A stretch of DNA of 64,000 nt from Heliopora coerulea (lineage: Eukaryota; Cnidaria; Anthozoa; Scleralcyonacea; Helioporidae), in assembly GCA_030142905.1 (NCBI GenBank), contig JASJOG010000008.1:1612001-1676000 (forward strand), in the 5' to 3' direction. Shown piece by piece: positions 1 through 12,900 of this stretch. Each line of letters starts with the position of its first letter. Positions within the stretch are counted from its first letter, which is position 1. The position numbers were made by a program, and so were the translations under genes. Under the pieces are notes generated by a model, which worked only from the letters and a program-made list of their open reading frames with translations, was not told where the DNA came from and made no database searches.

Positions 1-2200
1 TTAGGATGTATGAAAAGACTGTTTTATACAAATTTGCTGATGTAAGCTTATTTTGTTGCCATGGAAACACTAACAACAAATAGCAGAACCTTAGACATTG
101 TTGCCGAAATGAAAAATATGGCTCGTTTTTCCTTATGTAAAAAATCTTGTCAAATACCATTCATTTGCTTATCATGGCAACTTAGGCTATCGTGGATGAT
201 AAGTTCAACATCATATTACCGTATATAGTGTTATGTGGGGCTGTTTTATGGGTCTATCAGGCGCCAAAACGAACAACAATGACTAAACAGCAATAAACAA
301 CAATGATGCAACTGAAAACTGACGCCATGCCAAATAGCTGATGAGAATTCAAAGTAAATATCATCTATCCTTCGTTGATTATAAAGTTACAGTTTCAGTA
401 ACAAATGCTATTGAAAAAGTGAAAAATTTGAATATCGGCCAACGAAAACGGAAGTGAATATCTCAAGTTCTGATCAAGGAAACACCTTGAAATTTTCAAG
501 GCACTTTTTTGGGACATATAGCTATTCCAATGCCAAAAATCAACCACTGTGCATCATGCGAACGTGAGATAATTGAAAAAAACCCAACAGGTATTGAAAA
601 AATCGGATAAAAAAACGGGAAATGACGTCATCGACGTAATTTATTTGACATCAAACAAATCTAAGTTGAGTGGTTAACAACTGGTCAAAGTTTCAAGTCA
701 ACATCAATAGCGGTTAGTTTTTTATGGAAATTTAGATTTTTTCCAAATTTCATTTTTTTAGACAGGGAAATTTGGTAGGGGTAGTTTCGAGAAATGGCCT
801 ATATCTCACAATACAGTTGTAGATACCAACCGAAGGTTTCAGGAAATCTTTCTCATAAAAAATATTAAAAGTCACGGAACACCGGCCACAAGTTCGATGG
901 CGTTGAGAAAATATTTAAAAAACTCGTCAGGGGTAGGTAGTTTTACCTATCCCCGCCCAGAATAGGGTTAACCCCCAGTCATTAATTTATCATATTTACA
1001 TAACTATAACATCAGTGCAGTTCCAGTTACTTGCTCTAAAACCATAAAAATTCCATCCATCAACCCTCCCACCCACCCATTCATCCATCCCCCTACATGC
1101 CCACCCATTCATCCATCTATCTACACACCCACCCATCCATCTGCCCATCCACCCACTTATCCAAGTATCCATCTATAGAACCAACGACCCACCAATTTAT
1201 TCACCCACCCATTCATTCACCCGTCCGTCCGTCCGTCCGTCCATTAATCCATCCATCCATCTATCCATCAGTCGATCGCTATATCCACCACGAATTCATC
1301 GACAACTACATATCCGTAAATCCTCTATTAAGCTCCCAGGAGTCTTTTTTTAATCCCGTTTGAGGGGAGCTTAATGGAGAGGGTGCGCTAATTTGATTTT
1401 GCCAAACACCTGAGGGTTACTAGTTGTCAAATGAAGCTTAAGTTGGACATTTGCCTATAGAAATGTCGTTCCTATTGTGTAAATTTATCTCGTGAAAGTT
1501 GTGGATTAGAATTTTTACCAACGGGAACGAGGATTCTAGAGGACACATTTGTGGTAACGAATGGCTATACCGTTTGCTCAAACAACCAAAAATTGCATCT
1601 ATACTTAATAAGGAACTAGAGAGCAAGTACTGCATGGTGCGGCAAAAATACACTAATAATACTGTCTGTTGTTTACTGATGTGGTTGTGAGGCGAGCCTT
1701 ATTTGAAAGGGGGCCTTAATAGAAGGATAACAGACTGCTGAAGCCTTTTTTAGCGTTAGAACTGACAAACAGATGTAATAACCGTACCAGGCTGTTGGTT
1801 TTTGAAATCTATTGCGTTTTTACGTATTTACTGTCAAAATAAGAAAAAAAATGATTACCATATTTTTCACATCCGTAACACCAGTTGCACTACAATAAAC
1901 CACTCTCGCTTTTGGTAAAAGTCTGCAAAGTAGCGAAAGAAGTCTACCGTATCGTGAAAGCCTCTATATCTGACAGTAAATGGTAGATGAAAAAGCAATA
2001 AATTCTCTAGATTACGCTAAAATGCACGACTACTACTCGTGGTCAGCAGAAACTGCAGCGAAAATTCTCTGTAATGTTCACAAAAATTTGAACGGCTAAA
2101 TATAATGGAAGCGTTGGCACTCACGGCAAATTGTAGAGTTCACTGAGTTTTCCAAATTCCAAAACACCCGAAGTTTACAGAAACCTTCTGCAAACCTCTG
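1..2200. other. No gene seen apart from the satellite
   Basis: AT-rich sequence with only short open frames and no recognisable protein on either strand. If the SBNO-like gene continues to the left, this would be intron or gene-flank sequence. No further SBNO exon was found here. Confidence 0.5.
1050..1280. repeat. Degenerate CATC/CACC/CGTC satellite
   Basis: About 230 bases of imperfect tetranucleotide repeats (CATC, CACC, CGTC and variants). The open frame across it, 88 residues of His/Pro/Ser/Ile repeats, is a by-product of the repeat and not a gene. Confidence 0.85.
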
Positions 2201-2459
2201 AAGTCTGGTATACACAAAGGAAGGAAGCGCAAGCACAAGAACGAAACAAAAGACAAGACAAAGAAAGTATTCCAAAGAGGCAAGCATAACATATAACACA
2301 CGAAATTAACACAAGCACAAGCGCAAGCAATAAGAGCCAGACAAAAGAGAAAACAAAGGTGCTTTTGTCTCGTACTTGCATATGCGGATGTTTTGCTCCG
2401 GTTTGCACGTAAATGTTGTGTTTGCGTTTGCATTTGCATCATTCGTGTGAACCAGGCTT
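2201..2459. mobile_element. MITE-like element, AAGYCTGG ends
   Basis: The left end AAGTCTGGTATACAC and the right end, read on the other strand, AAGCCTGGTTCACAC, are related inverted termini. The interior is rich in short CAAGCGCAAG / CTTGCGTTTGC repeats. Open frames across it (for example 2140-2505, minus) are low-complexity Cys/Leu translations of these repeats. No clear target-site duplication is visible. Confidence 0.45.
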
Positions 2460-2884
2460 GAGGCAAATTTCCCATGTGATTTTTCGAACATTCTTTATGA
2501 CACAATTTCAGTAGCTTATAAGAATTCCAGGTGAGAGGGGAGCTGCTTAAGATCTAACAATTTCTCACGACTACTGGTACTACTGCCACCCCCCACTACA
2601 CGGTGCCACTGCCACCCGATCCAGTATTTTAGCACACCTTTCCGAAACTAGCCATACTGCATCCCTTGACGACTTTAAAATTCTTTTCTCTTGCTCTTCC
2701 CCTTCCGAACTTCTCGTAAGGGAAAGCCTCCTAATTTTAAAGTTAAACCCTCTTTGAATGGTAATCTTAGCTCCATTCCTCTGTCTTTGTTCTAATTTTC
2801 TATTTCCTCTATTTCCGCTATTTCCCAAAGTCCTATTTCCGCCATTACATAGCCTGTAATTTGATACCTTCATTTATCTATATA

Positions 2885-4060
2885 CACTGGCGGTCAAAAA
2901 GAATCGATCACACAGAAGCTAAAGATGGTGACGACATAATATTGTAATATTGTAACAAATCTTATCATGACAAGTAATTACACCGAAAACAAACAGAAAA
3001 CAAATCTTAATATTTAGTGACTCCTCCACGAGCTTTAATCACTGCTTTACACCTTCGAGGCATGCTATTTATTAAAATAATTAGCTTATCTAATGGAAAG
3101 CCTTGCCATGCAGCTTTTACAGCACTCTAAAGTTCTGTGACATTGGTAGGGTTTTGCTCTTGGACCATTGTTTTAAGTTGGTCCCATAGATTCTCAATAG
3201 GACCTCTTGCATTGATGCAGCCCCATACCATGATGCCACCACCTCCATCTTTGACAGTTGTCTGAATGCAGCTTTCCTTTAGTTCTTTGCCAGCCATTCT
3301 TCTGGCATACACACGCCCATCACTCCTATGAAGGAGAAACCTTGATTCATCGCTGAAGATAATTTGGGACCACTGTTCAGCCGTCCAATCTTTGTGTGCT
3401 TGTGCAAACTGTAATCGAGACTTCTTCTAGCGAGCAGTAAGCCTAGGCTTCTTTCTGGGCTTGCAGCCCTATAGACCAGCCTCTCTAAGCCTTCTTTGGG
3501 TGGTGGAAACCGAGATATTGACACCATATTCAATTAGCATCTCAGCTTTTATTTGAAGTGCAGTCTTGTAACGATTTGACTTGCTTTTCCTAACCATGAG
3601 CCTGTCCTTCCTCTCAGATGTCTTTCGTTTCGGTCCAGGGATCTTGGCATCTTTTACACCAACAGTGAGTCTTTTCTTCTTGAGGATTTCACTGACACTG
3701 CTTTGAGTACAACCCACACGAGCAGCAATTTCACGTTGTGTGTAGCCTTCTTCAGATAATGCCAGCACTTTTCCTTGATCTTCCAAACTGATTCTTCTCT
3801 TTGGACCCATTATTCTGTATCTTCCAATTTGTGACAGGCCAACAACCCTTTCTTATAAGACTTGGAATTCATTTAGCGTATGCTATAAAATACTTTAAAA
3901 ACAGAATATTTCTACAAATGTTATGGGACACATCTCAATCTATCCAAAACATTCATTACTATAACCCTGAAGGCTGTTGGTGTACGATGCTTCTTGTCTG
4001 CCTATGTAAGCAGAAAGTAACATAAATCTTAACATGATCGATTCTTTTTGACCGCCAGTT
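2885..4060 (-). mobile_element. Tc1-like DNA transposon with intact ends
   Basis: The left end CACTGGCGGTCAAAAAGAAT and the right end, read on the other strand, AACTGGCGGTCAAAAAGAAT continue to about 26 bp and differ only at the first base. TA dinucleotides flank both ends (2883-2884 and 4061-4062), the Tc1/mariner target duplication. The element is 1176 bp, shorter than an autonomous Tc1 (about 1.3-1.6 kb), because the transposase has an internal deletion. Confidence 0.93.
3007..3810 (-). pseudogene. Tc1-like transposase, broken
   Basis: One continuous frame, with stops, carries the family order. An N-terminal helix-turn-helix with a GYTQREIAARVGC-type motif comes first (residues about 1-113). 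The block around the first catalytic Asp (FSDESRF) follows, then DGGGGIMVWGC, NPIENLW-like GPIENLW, and the usual C-terminus RGGVTKY. In-frame TAG codons lie at 3469-3471, near 3427 and near 3124. Between MVWGCINARG and PIENLW the segment that normally holds the second Asp and the Glu of the DDE triad is missing. The protein cannot be active; movement would need a transposase supplied elsewhere. Confidence 0.92.
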
Positions 4061-5750
4061 TACATATATTCGCTGTTTTGTAATTATATCCCTCACTCTG
4101 ATGATGTTGCGAGATGCGACAAAACGTTAGTTAGTTTCATAAATCTTATCTTATTCTGTGGCTTTGTTCCGTGTATTGTGCTGGGCATTGATATTCGTTC
4201 CCGCCTGGTTCTTCACTTGCGATTATTTTAACTCAAACTCATTTTAGCTTTGTCAATCATTGGAAATGTAATACGTTGAAGTGTACCTCTGGAGTGAAGT
4301 CACAGCCACAGCAACTTTTGTACTGGATTTTTCGTTTCCCTAAAACAAGAATTACATAGAAATCAAAATTAAACAATCGAAGGTGAACTAATAAATGTAT
4401 AACCATCAACATTACAAGAACTACACGCTTTGTTGCCTTTACAGTATCGTACAATAAATTATTCAGAAGGAGAAATCATCCGCATATAACTAGAAATACG
4501 TGCACTCAACAAATCTTCGCCCACAACTCCATTATATCCCCAGAGAATTCCAGTAAGATCGATTGCTTTTTAAAATTGTCAAAAAGCCTAAGACTTAACT
4601 TTTTGACAAATTGTCCTTATTATAATTGAAACGTAAAAAACCTACTGGCACATTTCACGCGAGTTGCTTAGGAAGAGAATGCAATCATCAACAACATAAA
4701 TAAGATAAACAAGAAATAGAGAAAATTTCAAAGAGAATAAGCCTGGCTAGTTTGTTCTCCGATAAAGCACTCCTGTTCGTTTTTCAACTATTACAAAGAG
4801 ATCTTTGGACTTTGATGTAATGCGAACCAAGAATATGTAGGATTCAGTTTCCATAAAATTAATGACAGATTCAAAACAAAAACGGCCTTACTAATGTCAT
4901 ACATTGACGGTCTGAGAAAATGATTTAAAGCTTACACAGCCATAGTCGTTGGACGTTTTGCCCTGCTTAACTTTCGAATTTTGATGGAAACAACGTCACT
5001 CTCTTCCCATCCCATGTAGGTTCCTCAGATCGCTTTCCCCGCAAAATATGTCGTTGATAATGTTCACTAAAAGGGCTAAATACCTTAACCTCGTCTAATT
5101 TGTTCATCCATAGTATGATTTACTCACGTGAACCTGGATGTTGAGAAATTTGCTGCAAATTCGACGTAGGATGCATTCTTTTTGGTCCAATTCTGACTAT
5201 TCTTATTCGAAAATGCGCAAAAAATATTACACGCAATACCGACTAACGAAAGAACAGATATTGCGAAACCAGAATAACAACAGCTGGCGGACAGGACTCA
5301 AACGTGCAGGGCCAGGTTGCATAAGAGCTACGCGTGTTACGAACGTTTTACTTCGGACGTCCAGGTAGACTTACACATCAGTTGCATCAATTAGGTAACA
5401 TCGCACACTTTGTTGGCGTCAATAATGCACCCTCCAGTGGGTAGGCGTAAAGTGGTCGTATGTTGGAAATGTTGAGAGTAGAAAATAGCATTTTTCTTAC
5501 ACGTTTTGAACACATAACGTGTTTTTCGAAGAGAACGTGTGTTTAGAGACAGAAATAACTCTTTAGATTTTGCGGACAATAGTGGATTATACAATAGATA
5601 TCAACTTGAAGATATCAAACTAGATATTAACAAATAGATATCAAACTATTAGAAACGGTGGACGAATTGAAGCTGAAATCGAATACCGAACAAGGTGGAA
5701 TGAAACGGCATGATCCAAAATTCAATTTCTGATAATATTAACGTTTTGTT
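4061..5750. other. No gene seen
   Basis: AT-rich sequence without a recognisable exon, lying downstream of the last SBNO-like exon found. Short open frames (such as 5138-5368, plus) match no family I know. Near 5600-5650 there are several close copies of a GATATCAA-type word. Confidence 0.4.
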
Positions 5751-5756
5751 CGACTG

Positions 5757-6040
5757 GTGCCTTTGAAAACCTTTGCTGAGGACCACGATGCCCATAAGTC
5801 CACAGTCAGCCAAATTATTAGTACAGTATCAAAAATGTTTACACACAAAATTCAGACATTTGAACAGTTTCCTACTGATAAAGAAAAAGTAAGTTTGATA
5901 ATAGATAAATTCTATACTCTCAATATAGGCAAATTTGCCTGTGTCTATGGAACGTATATGTTTTTCTCGTTCTCTGAGACAAGCAGCGTTTAAGTACGTA
6001 AACGTGACCTTCATCGTTTCATGCATGCAACTGAATTTGC
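5757..6040 (+). pseudogene. Probable PIF/Harbinger (HARBI1-like) transposase relic
   Basis: The plus-strand frame reads KSTVSQIISTVSKMF, then FPTDKEK, then a DKFYTL...VYGTYM stretch. This is the order of the HARBI1-like helix-turn-helix, the FPxxxEE linker and the FY..-GTH block that follows in this nuclease family. Just after, in a shifted frame, QAAFKYVN resembles the FKYVNRKGYHS block. The usual Asp-Gly-Thr is degraded, and the frame shift and missing C-terminus mark a relic. The match is by motif only; a chance frame is still possible. Confidence 0.4.
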
Positions 6041-6909
6041 ATGTGAACGTCTTACGTAATTACGTCTCCTAAAGGATCAGCTGGTGCATCCCATTCATAC
6101 GTCAGATGTACATTTGGGGTACACCGAGACGTAAGACATCAGAAGTTGGATGAAGGTCCAAAGTAACGGCTGATCATGCACCTAACTTTCATGCAACAGG
6201 GCCCTGGAACTCACTTTCGTCATGTTACTAGTTGGCTAGTGAAACAGATGCTCGTGGATTTTGTAAAGCTTCAGCAGAACCTTACTACCTCTCTGGAATA
6301 TGAAATCACACTATTTCTTTCTGAGTAGGATTTTCTGTTGAAGACGAAATAACTAACATATGTCGAAGAAAGGTCCTCGAATGTGACATAGATTTTGTCG
6401 TTTTGAAATATTACCCAGAGCTGAGTATTCTAAATCACCAAAAAACTGATAACTGTCTCTCCAAATTCTAACTGTTTGGCTACCGTGAGTCGAATAACAG
6501 TAATGTTTTTCTCTCTATACCACAACTCTAATATGTCTGTTCCACAAGAACGCAGAAACTGTTCATTCCGTGTATTCATGTACTCCCAAAGAGAGTGCCC
6601 ATAATGGCTTTTGCTTAGTCAAGAACGTCCCTTGATGCTTGTTTATATTTAGGTGATCTAACAAATGAATGGTGGATTGTGGAAGCTAAGAGCTTTTATT
6701 ACTAATGTTTCATACGATCAGGTTTGTTGAGCATTGAATATTTCTCATTCACGACTCAAGTCAACAAAAATCCACGACCAAAGAACTAAGTGGTAGGTCG
6801 ATGTCCGAGAAATTTTCGTCGACCTCTTGCCGTGGAATCAAAATGCCCTGAGGACAACGTTGCCCGAATTTATCATTTGTGTTTTAGTAGAATCTCAATT
6901 TTTACTTAC

Positions 6910-9900
6910 CGGCACAAAATGCTTAGCTTTGTGACACTCATCGAATATTAAACAACCATCAAAATTTGACCCTCCACACCAGTCAATAAGTTGCTGTAAA
7001 CGACTTTGCCGTCCTCCTAAAATTAATTAGAGGTTCATCAGCGACTGCTTCTGGTTTCATAATTCCAGAAACAGTTAAGGGGCGAACTATGTCAAATACC
7101 TCCCGTCGCAGCATTCTAATGAACACTTCAATTTGACGCAAACGCTCCTGCGCATTGTTTGAAGACGCGCGCGTAGAATTCTGGGAGAGTAAACATAAAT
7201 TCCCTTTATCCAAAGACAAGTTTGCCCTAGTACTTGCTTAAAGCTTTTTGGTACTCGTTGTTTAGTTATACCTGCGATTAAAGGTTACAACATTTTAAGT
7301 ATGAAGGGCGTAATGTTATCCGTTAAAATATACGCAGGTATAGAAATTTCACTCAACGACCGGAAAAGTAGGTTCCGTCGGATAATCCGCCATACGTAAC
7401 GTAACCACTGACCTACATATGGACTGCTGGAGAACCCCAAAAAGTTGGCGTAATTTATGGGTCCTTGTGTTCATGGTACCGACCACTGATCAGTATAGCA
7501 GACTCAGGCTGCTACGAACGACCAATCAAATATCTTATGTTCTGCGGAACTGTCCCTTGTACGGGACGAAGCGACGTTTAGATGTAATATATCATACACG
7601 AGAAGGAGTGTTTCGTCAGATATCCAAACACCGAGAAGTGATTTGAAAAACAAGGCAATAGCCGAGATTTTTAACCAACTTTGAGGTGTTTGGATATCTG
7701 ATGAAACACGACTTTCGAGCGTATGATATTACATCTCAAACGAATCCTTATTTAAAGAGAAAATCGAGATTAAAGTTGTCGAAATTTTATGCTAATTAAG
7801 ATCAGATATCCAAACTACGTCTCGGTACTGATTTCCTTTGTGTTTTGCTCACGAATTGTTAATGAGTTTGAGATAAACCCTTGAAAAACAAAGTGTTTGA
7901 AATTTTTGATAGTCTTGGGGAAATGTACTTTACGCAACCAATTAATTTGTTGAAAAATTACTTGAACTACATTGTGAAGAACGAAGACAGTGCTCATGTC
8001 TCGAAAGAGTCCTTCTGGTAACAAAAACAAAGCTGCTTGCTCAACGTTTGCTGTTTATGCTATATAGTTGGTTTTGCTGCCGAAATAAAACGAAAATTCA
8101 TAATTAACCTACACTGCTAAAGTCAACTGAAAAATGTTGACTCGAGCGGGATTTGAACTCGCACCTTCGGGATACCGGTCCGCCGCTCTACCTGTTGAGC
8201 TATCGAGTCCACAAGGATTGGAGGCGAGTTTTTATCCAATTTAAGTGCATGATTCTGAAATAGAATTGAAACACTGCACATCCATCCTCATGGATAGCGT
8301 TAAGTTGTCGCGAGAATATTTCGTGCACTTAAATTGGATAAAAACTCGCCTCCAATCCCTGTGGACTCGATAGCTCAACAGGTAGAGCGGCGGACCGGTA
8401 TCCCGAAGGTGCGAGTTCAAATCCCGCTCGAGTCAACATTTTTCAGTTGACTTCAGTAGTGTAGGTTAATTGTGAAGTTTCGTTTCATAATTCCCTGAGG
8501 ATGATTCTGAAATAGAATTGAAACACTACCGAAATAAAAATGGCGAAAATTATTTAAAAAAACACCGAGTTGCAACACCTGCTCAATTCATGGTTCTCTA
8601 ACCTGTAATATTTACCTTAAACCTACAGTCTTTTTGCTACGAGGAAGTTATCTCTAAAAAAATGCTTTTGTTCATGCACAAAATGAAATACTCAAACAAT
8701 GAATCAGAAGTTCATTTGTCACTACCAAAATTAATTCGAGTTATGAATTAAAAATTCATTTACTTTCCAACTGATACTTTTGAGCAAATACTTCTTAAAA
8801 CCCCTGAATCGATAATTAACGATAACCAATCGTGTAAAAACAGAAAAATACTGTGCAAGAACCAAGATGTTGAAAAAAATATTTAATAGAAGGACTCATA
8901 AATCGCCCACAATTTTGTTAAAAGCAGAGGTCAGTAGTCGCTGCCATTAGCAGAAGGATCCATAAATTTCAATGCTAACGTCATCCTTTTGGGAAAACTT
9001 TTTGTAAGTCAAATGAAATGAGACCAAGCAGTCCAGTTATATATAAGTCAGTGAACCTAATGTGTGTTTACGGGTAGTAAACAAAAACTCGAGTTCTTTA
9101 CGATGACGGAATGGTACCATTTTTGCCTGCCAACAAACATTCTCTGGGGCTCGCGAGGGTAGCACCAATTGAGAATAAGGAAAGTACACAAGCGAAACTT
9201 ACGAAACAAACGAGGTATCAAGATTGCTTACAGCTCACCAGCTACTAAATTTTATGTTATTAATCGAACCTGTATCAGTTTCATTCCAGTGCGAAAGAGG
9301 CAGTCGTATCAAGGCAGCGTTTAAGTGCGAGTGGTTAACGCTACCCATTGATTTTTTGACCTTCCGTTTGATATATTTTTACCATACATTCAGAATATCA
9401 AAATCATAAAATTTGTTGCACAGATAGACATTTAACTACACAAGAAGCAGCGGATTACCGTTAATTTCCACTCCAGAAACAAAAGGACCTGTGGTAGATC
9501 CTTTTTAGTCTATTTAATTGACAATGGTGCACCGACATAGTGGATTAATTCTAGATTTCCAAAACCAAATGGTAAAGATATTCCTCTTTTCAGTTATTCA
9601 AATCAGCTCTTTCTCGTGTAGATGTGAAAAAGTTTCAACTAAAAAATTATCAATGTCCATCAAACAATTGTCACCGCATTTTCAAGCGTTTTAGAGAAAC
9701 TTGGTTATACACGTCATGCTTAGTTAAGAATTGTTCACCGAAATGGAGGCGGATGGCGGTGCATATTTACCAAGCCGCTTTGTGCCTCGGTAAAGATTCA
9801 CCCCATTCACCGACCTCAGAGCATATACCTCGCATAATTGTTTTAGCATATTCCGTTTTAAAAAATTTTAAAACAGGGTTGCGTAAGGTCAGCTTGTCAC

Positions 9901-12900
9901 CTGTTCGTCATTTGTAAGCAAAACATTTTAAACACATCCTGAGTGCATTTATTGCTAAAAAAGCAACAGAAATGTATGTTCCTGAATACATTAAAGCCAG
10001 ATTTCGTTGCCTTTTTGGTATTGTCTAGCAGAGCGGCTTCATTTATTAAAAAATTTCTTTCGTAACTGAAACGAAACGGGAAACCATTTTGTTTTGCTCG
10101 GGAGTGAATTAATTGTACTGGATATGCCGAGATAGAAGAACACATCGGATTGTGTGAAAAACACGTTTCACCTGCGAGTTATATGCTAAATAAAGATATC
10201 CCAATATAAATTTATCAATACATATCGATATGTCAGTATTCATACCAGAGCGCTGCACCGATGACACAAGAGTGGCATAAGTACTGAAAACCACACCTTC
10301 TTTGAAGTCTGTCGGAAGACCAAGAACCCTATAATTAAGAATGCACGAAAATCTTTAGCTCCATTTGCTTAATATCCTGAAAATAAAATTGGAGGATTTT
10401 GGTTCCTTATTGAACTTAACGAGAAAACGTCGTCACCCAGGTGGCTAACTGACTAAAGCATAGCGTCTTTTTCGCGTAATACCTATCCGTAATACGTAAC
10501 TATTTACTTCGTATATTTTGTTCACCATATAGCTAGTTTGTACGCTGTACAATGATTTCCGTTTCAATTGTGACGCTACACAACAACTTCGCTCAGATAT
10601 GCAGATGCTCACATGCATATATGAAGTCCCAAATCAACGGGGCAACAATAAAGCTTTGCTGGTAAACAAACTTAGAGTGTGTTTAACTTAAGTGCTTCCG
10701 ACTAATTCCTACCTTTAAAAAACTTAGCTTACCTGGTCTCCCTATCAAGTTGTTGGCACCCATCGATGACTTTAACGTAACAGCCAATATCTTGAAGATC
10801 TCTATATATTCAATGCGAAGAACATATGCCTGTAACCGAAGTGACAATGCGCGTTCCGAAACAGACATACACATCATTATCTCCGACAGACAACGATAAT
10901 GTACAAAACCCTATTATCCAGCGACACAACTAATTGTTGAACATTACCGCTGCGCATCCATTCGAAGATCTGATGATATGCTGAACCATACATGGCGAGT
11001 TCTGCCGCGAGAAAAATTATCCAAAATGATGCCAGAAATCTGTAATAAAAGCGAATTTATGAGTTCAAATAATGATTTGTAGTGGTACTGGGGACTTATT
11101 GATAGTTTTTACAGCAACAACAGGCTTTAAAATAACGTACAAAACGTTGACATTAATGTCGAACCTTTCACAGCACGACAACCTCTTCTACAAACGACCA
11201 TCGACCCACAAAACCAAAATTCTCTCGATCAAATCACAATAATCGAGACCTCTCGAAAACGTCTGCTATTTATATTTTGATAGGGTTGAAACCACTTCTC
11301 GCAAAGGACTACCGCAATGCCGTCATTCAACGTTTTTCAACTGTTTTGAACCTAATGCAGTCGATCCTTCAAGACAGAGATTAAAACAAACCAACTTCGC
11401 ATGCATGTTTGATCTCAGTATACAAGCTTAAACTGATCAGCACAGACGACAACGTTTGACCTTTTAATGCATGATAATTGCTTTTCTGGGGCAAAAGTTT
11501 GTTGAACTTTGTATGAATTGAAGCGCTTTAGCAGAATCCATGTGTCCATTGATCTTGACTAATTTACCATTTTCTCATATGACAGACACATCTAGCCACG
11601 TTGATACGACAGACGTATTCACCAAAATTTATGCGGGAAAACGACAATTTTACTAACTTGGATTGATTTAATTATGGGTAAACACAAATTTAAACAACTG
11701 GCCTATGTAGCCAAACAGGAAGACCTGTATGATACCCATTGTCAAAGTAGGTTTTCTGAAAATTCTTATGGTTTTATCAATACCCTTATGGTACACCAAA
11801 CTGGCTACACAGCCAATATAGCACGAAGTCTTCAGTGGTACAAGTCGACAACTTGCTATCGATGAGCAAAAAGCAAGTTAAAACAAACCTTTTGGCCGGA
11901 ATCTTCTCACGGTTTGGCGAAATTAGTAAGTTTTAGCTAACAAAACGGGAAGTCGCCGACGACGGATTATTACAACTGTACTAATATATGTGCAAGTGAA
12001 AGTTCTGACAACATGTTAGTAAGAACATTTTCAGCTTCTTATTTTGTCGTTATTAGCTCAAAATACTTGTTCTTTCGCCGCTGAACATATTATTTAAAGG
12101 GATCAAAATCCAAGTGAAGTAAAGACAGGTATCAAAAAAATAATTTCGGTTCTTTACAGTTTTAGTCACGAATTCCAGACCAAACAATCGAATGAACAGC
12201 TCGTTAAAATGTTTGATTTTTCCTTTCTCTCAAAGAAACGTATTAAAAAATTCAGGTTAGACTGGCCACAAAAATCGCACGTACAATTCACTTATCTTCG
12301 AGAAACTCGAAGTAAAATCGTAGTGATATCAAAACCGCACAAACAGTACAACAGTCTACAGAAGCGACTTCAAGTAACAATTACACGTGCAACAAAAATC
12401 GCACCTATGTACCAATAAAAATTGCCTGTGTAAACAAACTTTATCAATGCTGTGTCCTAGAACATTATTGGCATACCGGGTAGATGGGTTACTTCAGAAA
12501 TATACTCAGGGTAACATGAACAGAATATTTCATATTTGAAATATCCATGAAATATTCTACACGTAGGTTACTAGCTTAGGTAGGTAGGTAGGTTTATTAA
12601 AAAATTACTTCTTAGCCCAAAAAGCTGAATTGCATAATTTACACCAATTGCTACTAACATACCGTATAATTGCTACTAACATACAGTATAATTGCTACTA
12701 ACATACAGTATAATTTATAAAACTTAATAACGGTAACTTCTACACACGGCAGGAATAAAAGTATTCTGAAATCGGTTTGTATTTCTGCTAAAAGTACTAA
12801 AAACTATTTTATTCCTAAAATTATACTTCACCTCGCACCTAGGAGGTAGAAAACTGTATAACTTATGTCACGACTCATTTGCGGTCTCATTGAACAATTT

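Larger units (their letters stand above)
8102..8471. repeat. Inverted pair of tRNA-like SINE copies (148-bp arms)
   Basis: The arms 8102-8249 and 8324-8471 are near-perfect reverse complements with a 74-base spacer. Each arm holds a tRNA-like module starting GACTCGATAGCTCAACAGGT and ending in a T-arm-like GTTCAAATCCCGCTCGAGTC, followed by a shared tail through CAGTTGACTT...GTAGGTTAATT. The word TGATTCTGAAATAGAATTGA occurs in the spacer and again after the right arm. The pair lies in the SBNO-like intron between 10246 and 7016. Confidence 0.9.

Noticed and set aside
1438..1690. Overlapping short open frames on both strands
   Set aside because: No motif or codon pattern suggesting a gene; likely chance frames.
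2140..2505. 121-codon Cys-rich membrane-like protein
   Set aside because: Low-complexity translation of the CAAGCGCAAG-type interior of a MITE; no splice or start context.
8145..8434. Two ordinary tRNA genes
   Set aside because: The anticodon arm is mismatched, U33 is missing, and the same flanks accompany three copies, which fits a tRNA-derived SINE better.
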